Shown piece by piece: positions 25,643-35,224 of a DNA stretch of 64,000 nucleotides. The notes under the pieces were generated by a model. That model was not told the origin of the DNA. It ran no database searches and saw only the letters and a program-made list of their open reading frames with translations. Each line of letters begins with the position of its first letter. Within the stretch, counting starts at the first letter, position 1. A program made the position numbers and the translations under genes. Source of the stretch: Granulibacter bethesdensis CGDNIH1 (GTDB lineage: Bacteria > Pseudomonadota > Alphaproteobacteria > Acetobacterales > Acetobacteraceae); assembly GCF_000014285.2 (NCBI RefSeq), contig NC_008343.2, positions 62,001 through 126,000 of the forward strand. The letters are read 5' to 3'.

Positions 25643-26191
25643 TCAGGCCGCCTCGCGGCGGGCTTCGTCAAGCAATTCCCACACATAAGGGGCGAAAGAC
25701 CGCCAGACTTCCACATGAAACTGCGTGGATGAGAGACGCCAGAGCACGATTTCCGCCTTGTGGTAGAGAGTGCGCGTGCACATGCCGACCGGGAAAGCCG
25801 CCTCGGACAGATCAAGCGGGCAACCGGTGTTCAGCGCGTCTACCGCCCGCTCCCCCTCGATCAGCAGGCCTGTTTGCCGATGGGACACATCGACCAGCGC
25901 ATGCGGCACATCCTGCAGGGCGGCTTCCAGGGCCGGGGCGAGATCATTGATTTCCGTGCTGAGGATCAGCGTTTCTTCCGGTCCCATCCATAAGGCGGCA
26001 CGCTGCCCCTGTACGGCAGCGCGCAGCGCCGGCGGCAGGGCGAAGCCAAGTGCGCCATTGATGCAGGCGCGGTCGGTTTCACGCAGATGCAGGGTCAGGC
26101 GCCGCTGCGGGGGCGTCACGCTCAGCGCGGCAATAGCTGGGCTGATGCCAGCCAGTGGCGTGTGGCGCTGGGGAAAGGTCACGTCAGCCAT
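25643..26191 (-). CDS. soxG: Sarcosine oxidase gamma subunit
   Basis: 182 residues, the small tetrahydrofolate-side subunit of heterotetrameric sarcosine oxidase. Family features: LHLRETDRACINGALGFALP, WMGPEETLIL, ALVDVSHRQTGLLIEG, CPLDLSEAAFPVGMCTRTLYHKAEIVL is read across the centre, FHVEVWRSFAPYVWELL at the end. ATG 26191 gives MADVTFPQRH and overlaps the soxA stop by 8 nt; an upstream ATG 33 bp earlier would extend it into soxA. Confidence 0.92.
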   Translation of the reverse strand: MADVTFPQRHTPLAGISPAIAALSVTPPQRRLTLHLRETDRACINGALGFALPPALRAAVQGQRAALWMGPEETLILSTEINDLAPALEAALQDVPHALVDVSHRQTGLLIEGERAVDALNTGCPLDLSEAAFPVGMCTRTLYHKAEIVLWRLSSTQFHVEVWRSFAPYVWELLDEARREAA

Positions 26192-29171
26192 TGAGCCGTA
26201 CTCCTTCCGGATCATAGAACACAAACTCGGTGACTTTCGCGGCGATGGTTCGACCGGGCATCGGAATATACACGGTCTGCCCGATTCTGGACCGTCCGCC
26301 CTTGATCATCGCCAGCGCGATGGAGCGGCCCAGCGTGGCGCTGCGATAGGCGCTGGTGACGTGCCCGATCATGGGCATCGGCAGCGGATGCGCCGGATCG
26401 GCCACGATCTGCGCGCCTTCTTCCAGCACGATAGCCGGATCATCCGTCAACAGCCCGACAAGCTGCTTGCGATTCGGGTCTTTCATCGACGTGCGCTCAA
26501 GCGAGCGTTTGCCGACGAAATCCTTCTTCGCCTTGCCAATGGCCCAGGCCAGCCCGACATCATCCGGTGTGGCAGTACCATCGGTTTCCTGACCGACAAT
26601 CACATAGCCTTTTTCGGCACGCAGCACATGCATTGTTTCCGTGCCGTACGGCACGATGCCGAAGTCCTGACCACGCTCATATACTGCTTCCCAGATCGCA
26701 CGGCCGTAATCCGCCGGGACGTTCAGTTCGTAGCCCAGCTCACCGGTGAAGCTGACGCGGAACAGACGGCCAGGCACCCCGGCAATGGTGGCGTCGGCGA
26801 CGCTCATATGCGCAAAGTCGTTCAGATCCACACCCTCGATCAGCGGCGCGATGATGTCGCGGGCCTTCGGGCCCTGCACTGCGATCACCGCCCATTGTTC
26901 GGTGGTGGAGGTCAGCCAGACATTCAGTTCAGGCCACTCGGTCTGCCGGTAATCCTCCATCATCGCCAGCACGCGCGGGGCGCCGCTGGTGGTGGTGGTG
27001 ACGTGGAAACGATCCTGCGCAATGCGCCCGATCACGCCGTCATCAGTGATGAACCCGTCTTCACGCAGCAGCAGGCCATAACGGCATTTGCCGGGTTTCA
27101 GCTTGTCCCACGCATTGACATACAGACGGTTGAGGAACTCTGCCGCATCCGGTCCGACCACTTCGATCTTGCCAAGCGTGGAGGCATCGAAAATACCGGC
27201 TGCGGCACGGGCCCGGGCGCATTCGCGCAGCACCGCCGCATCCATATCCTCGCCGTCCTGGGGGAAGTAGCGGGCCCGTTTCCAGATGCCGACATCCTCG
27301 AACACCGCGCCATGTTCTTCGGCCCAACCATGAATCGGCGTCTTGCGCAGCGGATCGAACAGGTCGCCCCGCGCTGTGCCCGCAAACGCGCCGAACGTAA
27401 CGGGCGTATAGGGCGGACGGAACGTGGTCAGGCCGATCTGCGGCACTGGCGTATCCAGCGCACCGGACACGATGCCCAGCGCGTTCATGTTGGAGGTCTT
27501 CCCCTGATCGGTGGCCATGCCGGTGGTGGTGTAGCGCTTCACATGCTCGATGGAGCGGAAGCCCTCCCGCACGGCCAGTTTGATGTCCTTGGCGGTTGCA
27601 TCGTTCTGGAAATCCACGAAAGCCTTGGCATAGGGGGAGCGGCGGTTATGCGGCACCTCGCCGATGAAGCCGCCCGTGCCGGCTGCGGGGGCACTGACCT
27701 GGAAAATGCGGCTGTTGCCGCCTTTCGCAGCGTCCAGACCGGCGGAATATCCGTCTTCCAGCGCTACAGCGAGGCCGAAATGACCCGCACAGGCACCGGC
27801 AGAGCGTTCATTTTCCGCGTGTGCGCCGGGCACGTAAATCTGACGTTCCGCATCATAGACCAGTTGGCCACGGGACTGGCTGAACAGATGCACGGTGGGG
27901 GTAAACCCGCCACACATCAGCACCAGATCGCAGCGGATATGTTCATCACGTCCCTGTTTGCCGCCAATTCGGGCGGAGGACACGCGCAGATGACCGCCGG
28001 TGCCGATCACGGCCGATCCCATCCGGATCGGAAGACGGGCAGCACGAGCCGCGGCAATGCGCTCTCCGTCTGCCTGTTCACGTAGATCGGCGATGGCGGC
28101 AATCTCGACGCCCGCTTTCGCAAGCGCGACTGCCGTGCTGTAGGCTTCGTCATTGGCGGTGGCGATCACCGCTTTGGTGCCCGGTTTCACGCCATAACGC
28201 TGGGCATAAATACGGGCGGAATCGGCCAGCATGATGCCGGGACGGTCATTTTCCGGAAACACCAGCGGTCGTTCGAGGGAGCCGGTGGCAAGAACCACCT
28301 GTCCGGCGCGGACATGCCACATCCGCTCACGCGGGGTGTTGGGAAGGATGGCAGGCAGATGATCGGTGATGCGCTGTGCCAGACCCACGAAATTATGGGC
28401 ATAGTAACCGAACGCCGTGGTGCGGGACAGCAGGGTCACGCGCGGGTCGGCCGCAAGCTGCGCCAGCGTGTCCGACAGCCACAGCTCGGCAGGCTTGCCG
28501 TCGATCTGCGCACCGTTCGGTGCCAGCAGGGAGCCACCCATTTCCGACTGTTCGTCGCACAGGATCACCCTGGCGCCGGCATCGGCCGCAGCCAGAGCGG
28601 CGGCGAGACCGGCAGGTCCGGCACCGACGATCAGCACGTCGCAATGCGCGTAACGCTGGGCGTAGTGATCGGCATCCGGGGCGGTCGGGGCTTTGCCCAG
28701 ACCGGCGGCGCGACGGATCACCGGCTCATAGAGCCTGTCCCAGGCTTTGCGCGGCCATTTGAAGGTCTTGTAGTAGAACCCGGCAGGGAAGAACGGCCCC
28801 AGCGCGTTGTTGATCGCGCCGATATCGAAAGACAAAGACGGGCTGCGATTCTGGCTTTCCGCGACCAGACCGTCATACAGCTCCACCTGCGTCGCGCGCA
28901 GATTGGGGGTGTAGCGGCTTTGCTCGGCGCCCACGCCCACCAGCGCATTCGGCTCATCGGCTCCGGCGCTCAGCACACCGCGCGGACGGTGATATTTGAA
29001 CGACCGGCCCATCAGATGCACGCCATGGGCGAGCAGCGCGGAGGCGAGCGTATCGCCCTGCGCACCCTGATAGGTCTTGCCGTCAAAGGTGAAGGACAGC
29101 GGTTTGTCGCGCCGGATGCGGCCGCCCTGCGGCAGACGGAAGGGCGCGGAATGAATGCTGGGGCTCGTCAT
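26184..29171 (-). CDS. soxA: Sarcosine oxidase alpha subunit
   Basis: 995 residues, normal length. N-terminal ferredoxin-like segment (LSFTFDGKTYQGAQGDTLAS), NAD-binding domain with VLIVGAGPAGLAAALAAADAG, a second nucleotide site near VIATANDEAYSTAVALAKAG, and a C-terminal aminomethyltransferase/T-protein-like folate domain (VGPDAAEFLNRLYVNAW, FTGELGYELNVP). With SoxB, D and G it oxidises sarcosine to glycine, passing the C1 unit to tetrahydrofolate as methylene-THF with H2O2 release. Overlaps soxD by 4 nt. Confidence 0.97.
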   Translation of the reverse strand: MTSPSIHSAPFRLPQGGRIRRDKPLSFTFDGKTYQGAQGDTLASALLAHGVHLMGRSFKYHRPRGVLSAGADEPNALVGVGAEQSRYTPNLRATQVELYDGLVAESQNRSPSLSFDIGAINNALGPFFPAGFYYKTFKWPRKAWDRLYEPVIRRAAGLGKAPTAPDADHYAQRYAHCDVLIVGAGPAGLAAALAAADAGARVILCDEQSEMGGSLLAPNGAQIDGKPAELWLSDTLAQLAADPRVTLLSRTTAFGYYAHNFVGLAQRITDHLPAILPNTPRERMWHVRAGQVVLATGSLERPLVFPENDRPGIMLADSARIYAQRYGVKPGTKAVIATANDEAYSTAVALAKAGVEIAAIADLREQADGERIAAARAARLPIRMGSAVIGTGGHLRVSSARIGGKQGRDEHIRCDLVLMCGGFTPTVHLFSQSRGQLVYDAERQIYVPGAHAENERSAGACAGHFGLAVALEDGYSAGLDAAKGGNSRIFQVSAPAAGTGGFIGEVPHNRRSPYAKAFVDFQNDATAKDIKLAVREGFRSIEHVKRYTTTGMATDQGKTSNMNALGIVSGALDTPVPQIGLTTFRPPYTPVTFGAFAGTARGDLFDPLRKTPIHGWAEEHGAVFEDVGIWKRARYFPQDGEDMDAAVLRECARARAAAGIFDASTLGKIEVVGPDAAEFLNRLYVNAWDKLKPGKCRYGLLLREDGFITDDGVIGRIAQDRFHVTTTTSGAPRVLAMMEDYRQTEWPELNVWLTSTTEQWAVIAVQGPKARDIIAPLIEGVDLNDFAHMSVADATIAGVPGRLFRVSFTGELGYELNVPADYGRAIWEAVYERGQDFGIVPYGTETMHVLRAEKGYVIVGQETDGTATPDDVGLAWAIGKAKKDFVGKRSLERTSMKDPNRKQLVGLLTDDPAIVLEEGAQIVADPAHPLPMPMIGHVTSAYRSATLGRSIALAMIKGGRSRIGQTVYIPMPGRTIAAKVTEFVFYDPEGVRLNG

Positions 29172-29437
29172 GAGCGGGACTCGCCGATTTTATAGGTACT
29201 GAGGATGACGTCGGTGCGGGTATCACGCACCGCGTTGAAGAAGCGGCCGCAGCCATGAGCGTGCCGCCACCGTTCCGCGTGCTCTCCCTTGGGGTTGGAG
29301 CGCATGTAGAGATAGGCGGTCCATTCCTCATCACTGAGCATGGCGGGGTCGGCTGGGCGGACCAGATGCGCTTCCCCGCCATAGGTGAATTCGAGTTCGG
29401 GTCGCTGACCGCAATAAGGACAGGTTATCAGCAGCAT
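29168..29437 (-). CDS. soxD: Sarcosine oxidase delta subunit
   Basis: 89-residue zinc protein. Ligand set Cys6, Cys9 (CPYC), His59 and Cys63 (HAHGCGRFFNAVRDT) fits the known SoxD zinc site, and WTAYLYMRSNPKG is family-typical. It sits between soxB and soxA in the usual soxBDAG order. Confidence 0.95.
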   Translation of the reverse strand: MLLITCPYCGQRPELEFTYGGEAHLVRPADPAMLSDEEWTAYLYMRSNPKGEHAERWRHAHGCGRFFNAVRDTRTDVILSTYKIGESRS

Positions 29438-29470
29438 CGTGTCGCCCTTCCGTGCCGGGATGGGAATGAA

Positions 29471-30724
29471 TTAATGCGCAACCGCCGCAGCGGCTGCTTC
29501 GTCGATCAGGAAGCCGTCCCGGAACCGCTCGATGGTGAACGGGGCGTTGATTGTGTGCGGCTCGTCACGGGCGATGGTATAGGCCAGCAGATGGGCCGCG
29601 CCCGGTGTGGCCTTGAACCCGCCCGTGCCCCAGCCGCAATTCACATACAGGCCGGGGACCGATGTTTTCGCGATGATGGGGGAACGGTCCGGCGTCACAT
29701 CGACGATACCACCCCAGTTACGCAGCATGCGCATGCGGCGGAACATCGGGAACAGCTCGCAGATGGCATCCAGCGTATGGGTGGCGATATGCAGGCCGCC
29801 GCGCTGGGTGTAGCTGGTATAGGCATCGGTGCCCGCCCCGATCACCAGCTCGCCCTTGTCGGACTGGCTGATATAGGCATGAATGGTGTTGCTCATCACC
29901 ACGCAGGGGAAGACGGGCTTGACCGGTTCCGACACCAGCGCCTGCAACGGATAACTTTCGAGAGGCAGGCGAACACCGGCCATGCCCAGCACCATGCTGG
30001 TATGGCCCGCGGCCGACACGCCGATTTTCGTGGTGCGGATCAGGCCGCGTGTCGTTTCCACCGCTTCTACCGCGCCGGATGCATTCCGGCGGATCCCGGT
30101 CACTTCGCAGTTTTGTATAATATCGACGCCAAGGGCATCTGCCGCCCGCGCATAACCCCATGCCACCGCATCATGACGGGCCGTTCCGGCCCGGCGCTGC
30201 AACGCGGCTCCCAGTACGGGATGGCGCATATTGTTGGAGATGTTCAGGGGTGGGCAAAATTCTTTTGCTTCTTCCGCCGTCAGCCATTCATTATCGACGC
30301 CGTTCAGGCGATTGGCGTGAACATGGCGCTTGAAGCTCTGTACGTCGTGAACGTTATGGGCCAGCATCAGCACGCCGCGCTGGCTGAACATCACATTATA
30401 GTTCAATTCCTGCGTCAGCCCTTCCCACAGCTTCAGCGCATGATCGTACAGGGCCGCACTTTCATCAAACAGGTAATTGGAACGGATGATCGTCGTGTTA
30501 CGGCCGGTATTGCCACCGCCGATCCAGCCTTTTTCCAGGACTGCGATGTTACGCAGCCCATGTTCCTTCGCCAGATAATAGGCGGCGCCGAGGCCATGGC
30601 CACCCCCGCCAATGATCACGGCATCATAGGCTGCTTTCGGTTCGGGGTCTCTCCACTGACGCTGCCAGCCGCGATGGCCGCCCAGTGTGTTCCGGATCAG
30701 GGATAAAGCGGAGAATTTCTGCAT
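29471..30724 (-). CDS. soxB: Sarcosine oxidase beta subunit
   Basis: 417 residues, the FAD/FMN-carrying catalytic subunit. FAD motif [22 protein letters not shown], split by me at about residue 35-55; the [14 protein letters not shown] segment holds the His that binds FMN covalently in the family; C-terminal [17 protein letters not shown] completes the flavin site. First gene of the soxBDAG-sdaA-regulator operon, divergent from choX. The 527-bp gap between them should carry both promoters. Confidence 0.97.
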   Translation of the reverse strand: MQKFSALSLIRNTLGGHRGWQRQWRDPEPKAAYDAVIIGGGGHGLGAAYYLAKEHGLRNIAVLEKGWIGGGNTGRNTTIIRSNYLFDESAALYDHALKLWEGLTQELNYNVMFSQRGVLMLAHNVHDVQSFKRHVHANRLNGVDNEWLTAEEAKEFCPPLNISNNMRHPVLGAALQRRAGTARHDAVAWGYARAADALGVDIIQNCEVTGIRRNASGAVEAVETTRGLIRTTKIGVSAAGHTSMVLGMAGVRLPLESYPLQALVSEPVKPVFPCVVMSNTIHAYISQSDKGELVIGAGTDAYTSYTQRGGLHIATHTLDAICELFPMFRRMRMLRNWGGIVDVTPDRSPIIAKTSVPGLYVNCGWGTGGFKATPGAAHLLAYTIARDEPHTINAPFTIERFRDGFLIDEAAAAAVAH

Positions 30725-30796
30725 GACGAACTCCTGGCGCGTCTTGCGATATCGGCGGTTTCAGCGCGGTCGCAGAGGCGGTGCATCCCTGTATTC

Positions 30797-30818
30797 GCAT
30801 GACGGGGTTGCGTCATGC
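30797..30818. promoter_or_regulatory. Candidate operator: perfect 8-bp dyad
   Basis: GCATGACG (30797-30804), 6-bp spacer, CGTCATGC (30811-30818). It lies about 75 bp upstream of the soxB start. Size and spacing suit a dimeric regulator; the two GlxA-type regulators of the cluster are candidates but AraC-type proteins usually prefer direct repeats, so the partner is unknown. Confidence 0.45.
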
Positions 30819-30850
30819 AGGTATGAAACAGAACATTTTATTGAATGATT

Positions 30851-30888
30851 GCGACAGACGCCTTTTTGTGTCGGAGGCGTCATGTCGC
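30851..30888. promoter_or_regulatory. Second dyad in the soxB/choX gap
   Basis: GCGACAGACGCC (30851-30862) faces GGCGTCATGTCGC (30876-30888): twelve paired bases with one bulged T in the right arm and a 13-bp spacer. The right arm repeats the CGTCATG half-site of the first dyad. Confidence 0.4.
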
Positions 30889-31251
30889 TAACATTCATGT
30901 TTTTTGTCGTGCATAAGCATGCCGACCCTGCCATCTTCCTGAAATGATAAAAGCGACGGGTTTCCAAGAGATGATGAAGTCCGGCATCAGGGGCGGATCA
31001 TAAAAACAACCGCCTTCTATAAATAAAGCAGCCTGATTTTTCCGATACACCGGAGGAAAAGACTGCAACAAAAGGGGGGCCTCCCATTGCATAAGCGAAT
31101 GGAAGGCTGATGAGGAAACGGAAGATGAAGCTTGCTTCTTTCTCCTGGGGGGATCGGGGGCATTCAGACTTCCGGCTGAACATGGCGATTGCGACGGTTC
31201 ATGGCCGGGGTAGGCGATAGTCTTGCCCTTTGTATCGATGGAGGAATGAAC

Positions 31252-32205
31252 ATGCTGAATTCCGTGACTGCGCGCTTGCGTGCGGTCTTGATGGCGGGTG
31301 TGAGTTTTGGCCTGTTTGCCAGCACTGCGGCCCAGGCTGATCCCTCTTCCTGTCGTAAGGTGCGCCTGTCCGATATCGGATGGACGGATGTTTCCGCCAC
31401 CACAGCGGTGACGGCGGCTTTGCTGAAGGATCTCGGCTATCGCCCGGATGTGGCGCTTCTGTCGCTTCCGGTCACATACCGGTCGCTTGCAGACAAGCAG
31501 CTTGATGTTTTCACCGGCAACTGGATGCCTTCCGGTGCCGCTGACCGGAAACCTTATGAGGCGTCCCTCGATATTATAGGCCCCAATCTGACCGGGGCTA
31601 AATATACGTTGGCTGTTCCCGCATATCTTTATGATGCCGGGCTGCATGACTTTGCCGATATCAGCAAGTTCGCCGACAAGCTCGGCAACAAGATTTATGG
31701 CATCGAGCCGGGCAATGACGGCAACCGTCACATTCTGGAAATGATCGGCAGCAACGCCAATAATCTTGGCAAGTTCAAGCTGATTGAAAGCAGCGAGCAG
31801 GGCATGCTGGCTGAAATAGACCGCAAAATCCGGAACAAGGAACCCATCGTGTTTCTGGGATGGGAGCCTCATCCGATGAACACACTTTACAAGATCCAGT
31901 ATCTGACCGGCGGTGACAAGGAATTCGGCCCGAACTACGGTGGCGCTGAAATCTTCACCAACACCTGGAAGGGCTATTCAGAGAAATGCCCGAATGTCGG
32001 GAAGCTGCTGCACAATATGCATTTCTCGCTCGATGGTGAGAATAAAATGATGGATGCGATCATGAATCATCATGTCGATCCACCGAAGGCTGCGAAAGCC
32101 TGGCTCCGCAGCAATCCCGACACTGTCAAAACATGGCTGGATGGCGTGACGACTTATGATGGTTCGCCGGGCTGGGAAGCCGTCAAGGCTAAACTGGGCG
32201 ACTGA
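31252..32205 (+). CDS. choX: Choline ABC transporter substrate-binding protein
   Basis: Periplasmic binding protein of about 317 residues; signal peptide MLNSVTARLRAVLMAGVSFG then ASTAAQADPS cleavage region. OpuAC-type fold with aromatic-cage segments DIGWTDVSATTAV, GNWMPS, AVPAYLYDAGL and FLGWEPHPMN that in ChoX hold the trimethylammonium group. ATG 31252 is chosen because GGAGGA (31240-31245) is 6 nt upstream; ATG 31246 touches that site. Next to a betaine-degrading cluster, choline is the likeliest ligand, with glycine betaine possible. Confidence 0.9.
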   Translation: MLNSVTARLRAVLMAGVSFGLFASTAAQADPSSCRKVRLSDIGWTDVSATTAVTAALLKDLGYRPDVALLSLPVTYRSLADKQLDVFTGNWMPSGAADRKPYEASLDIIGPNLTGAKYTLAVPAYLYDAGLHDFADISKFADKLGNKIYGIEPGNDGNRHILEMIGSNANNLGKFKLIESSEQGMLAEIDRKIRNKEPIVFLGWEPHPMNTLYKIQYLTGGDKEFGPNYGGAEIFTNTWKGYSEKCPNVGKLLHNMHFSLDGENKMMDAIMNHHVDPPKAAKAWLRSNPDTVKTWLDGVTTYDGSPGWEAVKAKLGD

Positions 32206-32224
32206 TCAGTAAGGAAACGCGGCG

Positions 32225-33076
32225 ATGGAATGGATTACCGACTGGATCAGTGACAGGAAAATTCCTGTCGGCGCATGGATTGCTCGTCTGATCGACTTGT
32301 TAAAGCATCATAGTCAGGGCCTGTTTGACGCGATCTCTGTTGCGGTCAGTGCCGTTATCAATGGCTTTTCTTCTCTGCTGTTGAGCGTGCCCGGTCCGCT
32401 GATGATCGTGCTCCTGGCGGTGCTGGCCTATGTGATGCGACGATCTGTCTCCATTGCCGTGTTCACTGCGGCGGCCCTGCTGTTCATTCTGAATCAGGGC
32501 TATTGGGATGAGACGATGCAGACTCTGGCGCTGGTCCTGAGTTCCGCGCTGGTTTCCACCCTGATCGGGGTGCCGCTGGGTATTGCGGCGGCGCATCGTC
32601 CTTGGCTGGCGCAGGGGATGCGGCCGGTGCTGGATCTGATGCAGACCCTGCCGACCTTCGTCTATCTGATTCCAACCCTGGTCCTGTTCGGGCTGGGGGC
32701 GGTGCCGGGCTTGATTTCCACAGTGATTTTCGCACTGCCTGCCCCGATCCGTCTGACGCAGCTTGGTATTTCCTCCGTGCCGAGACCTCTGATCGAGGCC
32801 GGTGAAGCGTTTGGCGCAACGCGCTGGCAATTGCTGTGGAAGGTGGAACTGCCGGGGGCGAAGACCATGATTCTCGCCGGTCTGACCCAGTGCATCATGC
32901 TGAGCCTGTCCATGGTGGTGATCGCGGCGCTGGTGGGTGCCGGCGGTCTTGGTGTGCCGGTCGTGCGGGCACTCAATACGGTGCGCGTGGATACCGGGTT
33001 TGAAGCCGGGCTGGCGATTGTGCTGCTGGCCATTATGCTGGATCGTGTGTTCCGCCCGTCTGAGGATCAATCATGA
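32225..33076 (+). CDS. choW: Choline ABC transporter permease
   Basis: 283 residues with about six membrane helices and the ProW-type permease signature around EAGEAFGATRWQLLWKVELPGAKTM is split here (EAA loop contacting the ATPase). Family members of this length transport choline or betaine. Overlaps choV by 4 nt and follows choX by 19 bp. Confidence 0.92.
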   Translation: MEWITDWISDRKIPVGAWIARLIDLLKHHSQGLFDAISVAVSAVINGFSSLLLSVPGPLMIVLLAVLAYVMRRSVSIAVFTAAALLFILNQGYWDETMQTLALVLSSALVSTLIGVPLGIAAAHRPWLAQGMRPVLDLMQTLPTFVYLIPTLVLFGLGAVPGLISTVIFALPAPIRLTQLGISSVPRPLIEAGEAFGATRWQLLWKVELPGAKTMILAGLTQCIMLSLSMVVIAALVGAGGLGVPVVRALNTVRVDTGFEAGLAIVLLAIMLDRVFRPSEDQS

Positions 33077-34341
33077 TGATCAGCGATAAACAGGGCAGCC
33101 CGGATGCTGTTTCCGTTCCGGCCGTCGAGTTTCGGGATGTTGACATCCTGTTCGGCGGATCAACGCAAACCCGGCGTGAGGCCATCGGTCTGGTCGAGTC
33201 CGGTGTCAGCCGGGCAGATATTCTCGAACGCACCGGCGTTGTCGTCGGTGTTGCAGGGGCTAATCTGAAGGTCGGCCACGGTGAAATCAGTGTGTTGATG
33301 GGTTTGTCGGGTTCCGGCAAGTCTACCCTTTTGCGTGCGGCAAACGGATTAAACAAGGTAACCCGCGGCTCCGTCCTGCTGCGTCATGGCGATAACGATG
33401 TTGTCGATATTGCCAGTTGTGATGCCAGAACGCTTCGCAAGGCCCGTATGGAACGGGTAGCGATGGTCTTTCAGCAATTCGCTTTGCTGCCCTGGCGCAC
33501 AGTGCGGGAAAATGTCGGTATCGGTCTGGAATTACGCGGCGTCTCCACTGCCGATCGCCGTGTGGTGGTGGATGAGAAGCTGGAATTGGTCGGTCTGAGC
33601 GCATGGGCTGATCGCTACGCGCATGAATTGTCGGGTGGTATGCAGCAGCGTGTCGGGCTGGCCCGTGCTTTCGCCACCGATGCCGATATCCTGCTGATGG
33701 ATGAGCCGTTCAGCGCGCTGGATCCGCTGATCCGCGCCAAATTGCAGGATGAGCTGCTTCAGCTGCAAAGCCGCGTCAAAAAGACCATCGTGTTCGTCAG
33801 TCATGATCTGGATGAGGCACTGAAGCTCGGCAATCACATCACGATCATGGAAGGTGGCCGCATCGTGCAGACGGGTACGCCGGAGGATATCGTCCTGCGT
33901 CCTGCTGACCATTATGTCGAGGAATTTGTCCGGCACATGAACCCGCTGAATGTGCTGTGTGCCGAGACGCTGATGCGGCCACTATCGACATTCGCGCGGG
34001 AAGGCGATGTCGTGCTGCTGGATAGTGCCCGCACTTTGAAAGTCGCATTGGGTGGGGGAGGAGTCATTCTCTCCGCTTCGTTGAACGACGTCCAGGTTCC
34101 GGTCTACCAGATTGAATCTTTTGATCCGGAGAGTGATGGTCAGGTACCGCAGGGGATCGCGGCTGTGCCGCTGTCGGCCGGGTTGCGGATGGTCGTCAAT
34201 CTGCGTCAGGCAACCGGTTATCCCGTGCTGCTGGTGGATCAGGGCCAGCTGCGTGGTGTGTGCGATGATGGTGAAATTCTCAAGGCGTTCAGTGGGCTGG
34301 AGCGACGCAGCAATCAGGCCGTCCTGCCGGAACTGGTCTGA
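33073..34341 (+). CDS. choV: Choline ABC transporter ATPase
   Basis: 422 residues. Walker A GLSGSGKSTLLRAANGL, signature LSGGMQQRVGLARAFA, Walker B ILLMDEPFSALDP, and H-loop FVSHDLDEALKL. The insert before the P-loop (GVSRADILERTGVVVGV) is characteristic of ChoV as opposed to ProV/OpuA, which supports choline specificity. The C-terminal 130 residues form a regulatory extension weakly resembling CBS repeats. ATGA overlap with choW; followed by a strong terminator. Confidence 0.93.
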   Translation: MMISDKQGSPDAVSVPAVEFRDVDILFGGSTQTRREAIGLVESGVSRADILERTGVVVGVAGANLKVGHGEISVLMGLSGSGKSTLLRAANGLNKVTRGSVLLRHGDNDVVDIASCDARTLRKARMERVAMVFQQFALLPWRTVRENVGIGLELRGVSTADRRVVVDEKLELVGLSAWADRYAHELSGGMQQRVGLARAFATDADILLMDEPFSALDPLIRAKLQDELLQLQSRVKKTIVFVSHDLDEALKLGNHITIMEGGRIVQTGTPEDIVLRPADHYVEEFVRHMNPLNVLCAETLMRPLSTFAREGDVVLLDSARTLKVALGGGGVILSASLNDVQVPVYQIESFDPESDGQVPQGIAAVPLSAGLRMVVNLRQATGYPVLLVDQGQLRGVCDDGEILKAFSGLERRSNQAVLPELV

Positions 34342-34374
34342 TCTGCCTGATCGGCGGTTTCTTTCGATGTGAAA

Positions 34375-34410
34375 CGGGCACCCTGATAGTAATCAGGGTG
34401 CCCGCTTTAT
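34375..34410. terminator. Bidirectional terminator choV/folE
   Basis: Thirteen-base-pair perfect stem (34375-34387 with 34392-34404, CGGGCACCCTGAT / ATCAGGGTGCCCG) around a 4-nt loop, then CTTTATGTTT, placed between the converging choV and folE ends. Confidence 0.88.
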
Positions 34411-34435
34411 GTTTAGTTTAGGATTGGTGCCGTGA

Positions 34436-35089
34436 TCAGCCTAGGGCGCTGGGCTGGACCGGATTATTGATCATGGCCATCAACTCCCGCCGGGTTTCTG
34501 GATTGGTGCGGAACACACCCAGCATGCGGCTGGTGACCATGCTGACGCCGGTCTTGTGCACGCCACGAGTCGTCATGCATTGATGCGCAGCCTCGACGAT
34601 AACGGCCACGCCGTGCGGCTGAAGGACTGAGTCGATCGTATTGGCGATCTGCGCAGTCAGTTTTTCCTGAATTTGCAGGCGCTTGGAGAAAGCCTCCACC
34701 ACCCGTGCCAGTTTGCTGATGCCCACGACGCGGTGGCGCGGCAGATAGGCAACATGGGCGCGACCGATGATCGGAGCCATGTGATGTTCGCAGAAACTCT
34801 CGATGCGGATACCCCGAAGCAGGATAATCTCATCATATCCCTCGGTTTCCGAGAATGTCCGTTCCAGCACCTTCACCGGATCATCGTGATAGCCTGCAAA
34901 CCACTCCTCATAAGCACGAACCACGCGGGAGGGAGTTTCCTGAAGACCTTCGCGGGTCGGATCATCACAAGCCCAACGCAGCAGGGTACGCACAGCCTGT
35001 TCGGCTTCCTGGCGGCTCGGGCGAGTGGTCTCCGGCATGCCCGCCTCGGCAGGGAGATCAGAGGGGCGGAGCGAAGGCGCATCGGTCAA
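34436..35089 (-). CDS. folE: GTP cyclohydrolase I
   Basis: 217-residue FolE converting GTP to dihydroneopterin triphosphate, first step of folate synthesis. Zinc-binding [11 protein letters not shown] and the later HQCMTTRGV Cys are present, as are [21 protein letters not shown] (split) and the C-terminal SMLGVFR-type end ([10 protein letters not shown]). The N-terminal 40 residues are acidic and unstructured. Folate links to the THF-dependent sarcosine oxidase next door only in a general sense. Confidence 0.97.
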   Translation of the reverse strand: MTDAPSLRPSDLPAEAGMPETTRPSRQEAEQAVRTLLRWACDDPTREGLQETPSRVVRAYEEWFAGYHDDPVKVLERTFSETEGYDEIILLRGIRIESFCEHHMAPIIGRAHVAYLPRHRVVGISKLARVVEAFSKRLQIQEKLTAQIANTIDSVLQPHGVAVIVEAAHQCMTTRGVHKTGVSMVTSRMLGVFRTNPETRRELMAMINNPVQPSALG

Positions 35090-35224
35090 CTCGGTAGTCC
35101 TCTTGCGTAAGGGCAGGGGATGTAGGCACCGCGATGAGACGCGGTCATGGTCGTTTATGGGGTGATGAGGGCGCTACGCCAATGCCGGAAGATGCGGAAC
35201 CGGGTTTTCAGTCAGGCAGCCATA

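Larger units (their letters stand above)
30725..31251. other. Divergent soxB/choX control region
   Basis: 527 bp without a supported gene. It holds two dyads (30797-30818 and 30851-30888) on the soxB side and a purine-rich GGAGGA ribosome-binding site for choX at the other end. A long minus-strand open frame across this stretch continues antisense to choX and shows no independent coding support. Confidence 0.7.

Noticed and set aside
25770-28085. Very long open frame (about 770 codons) on the plus strand opposite soxA and soxG
   Set aside because: It is antisense to two well-conserved genes, its product is His/Gly/Arg-rich without any domain, and such frames are expected from the strong third-position GC bias. 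The same applies to long frames opposite dgcA (18140-19591) and thiC (53001-55040).
30895-31872. Minus-strand open frame of about 325 codons across the soxB/choX gap
   Set aside because: More than half is antisense to choX; no ribosome-binding site and no recognisable domain.
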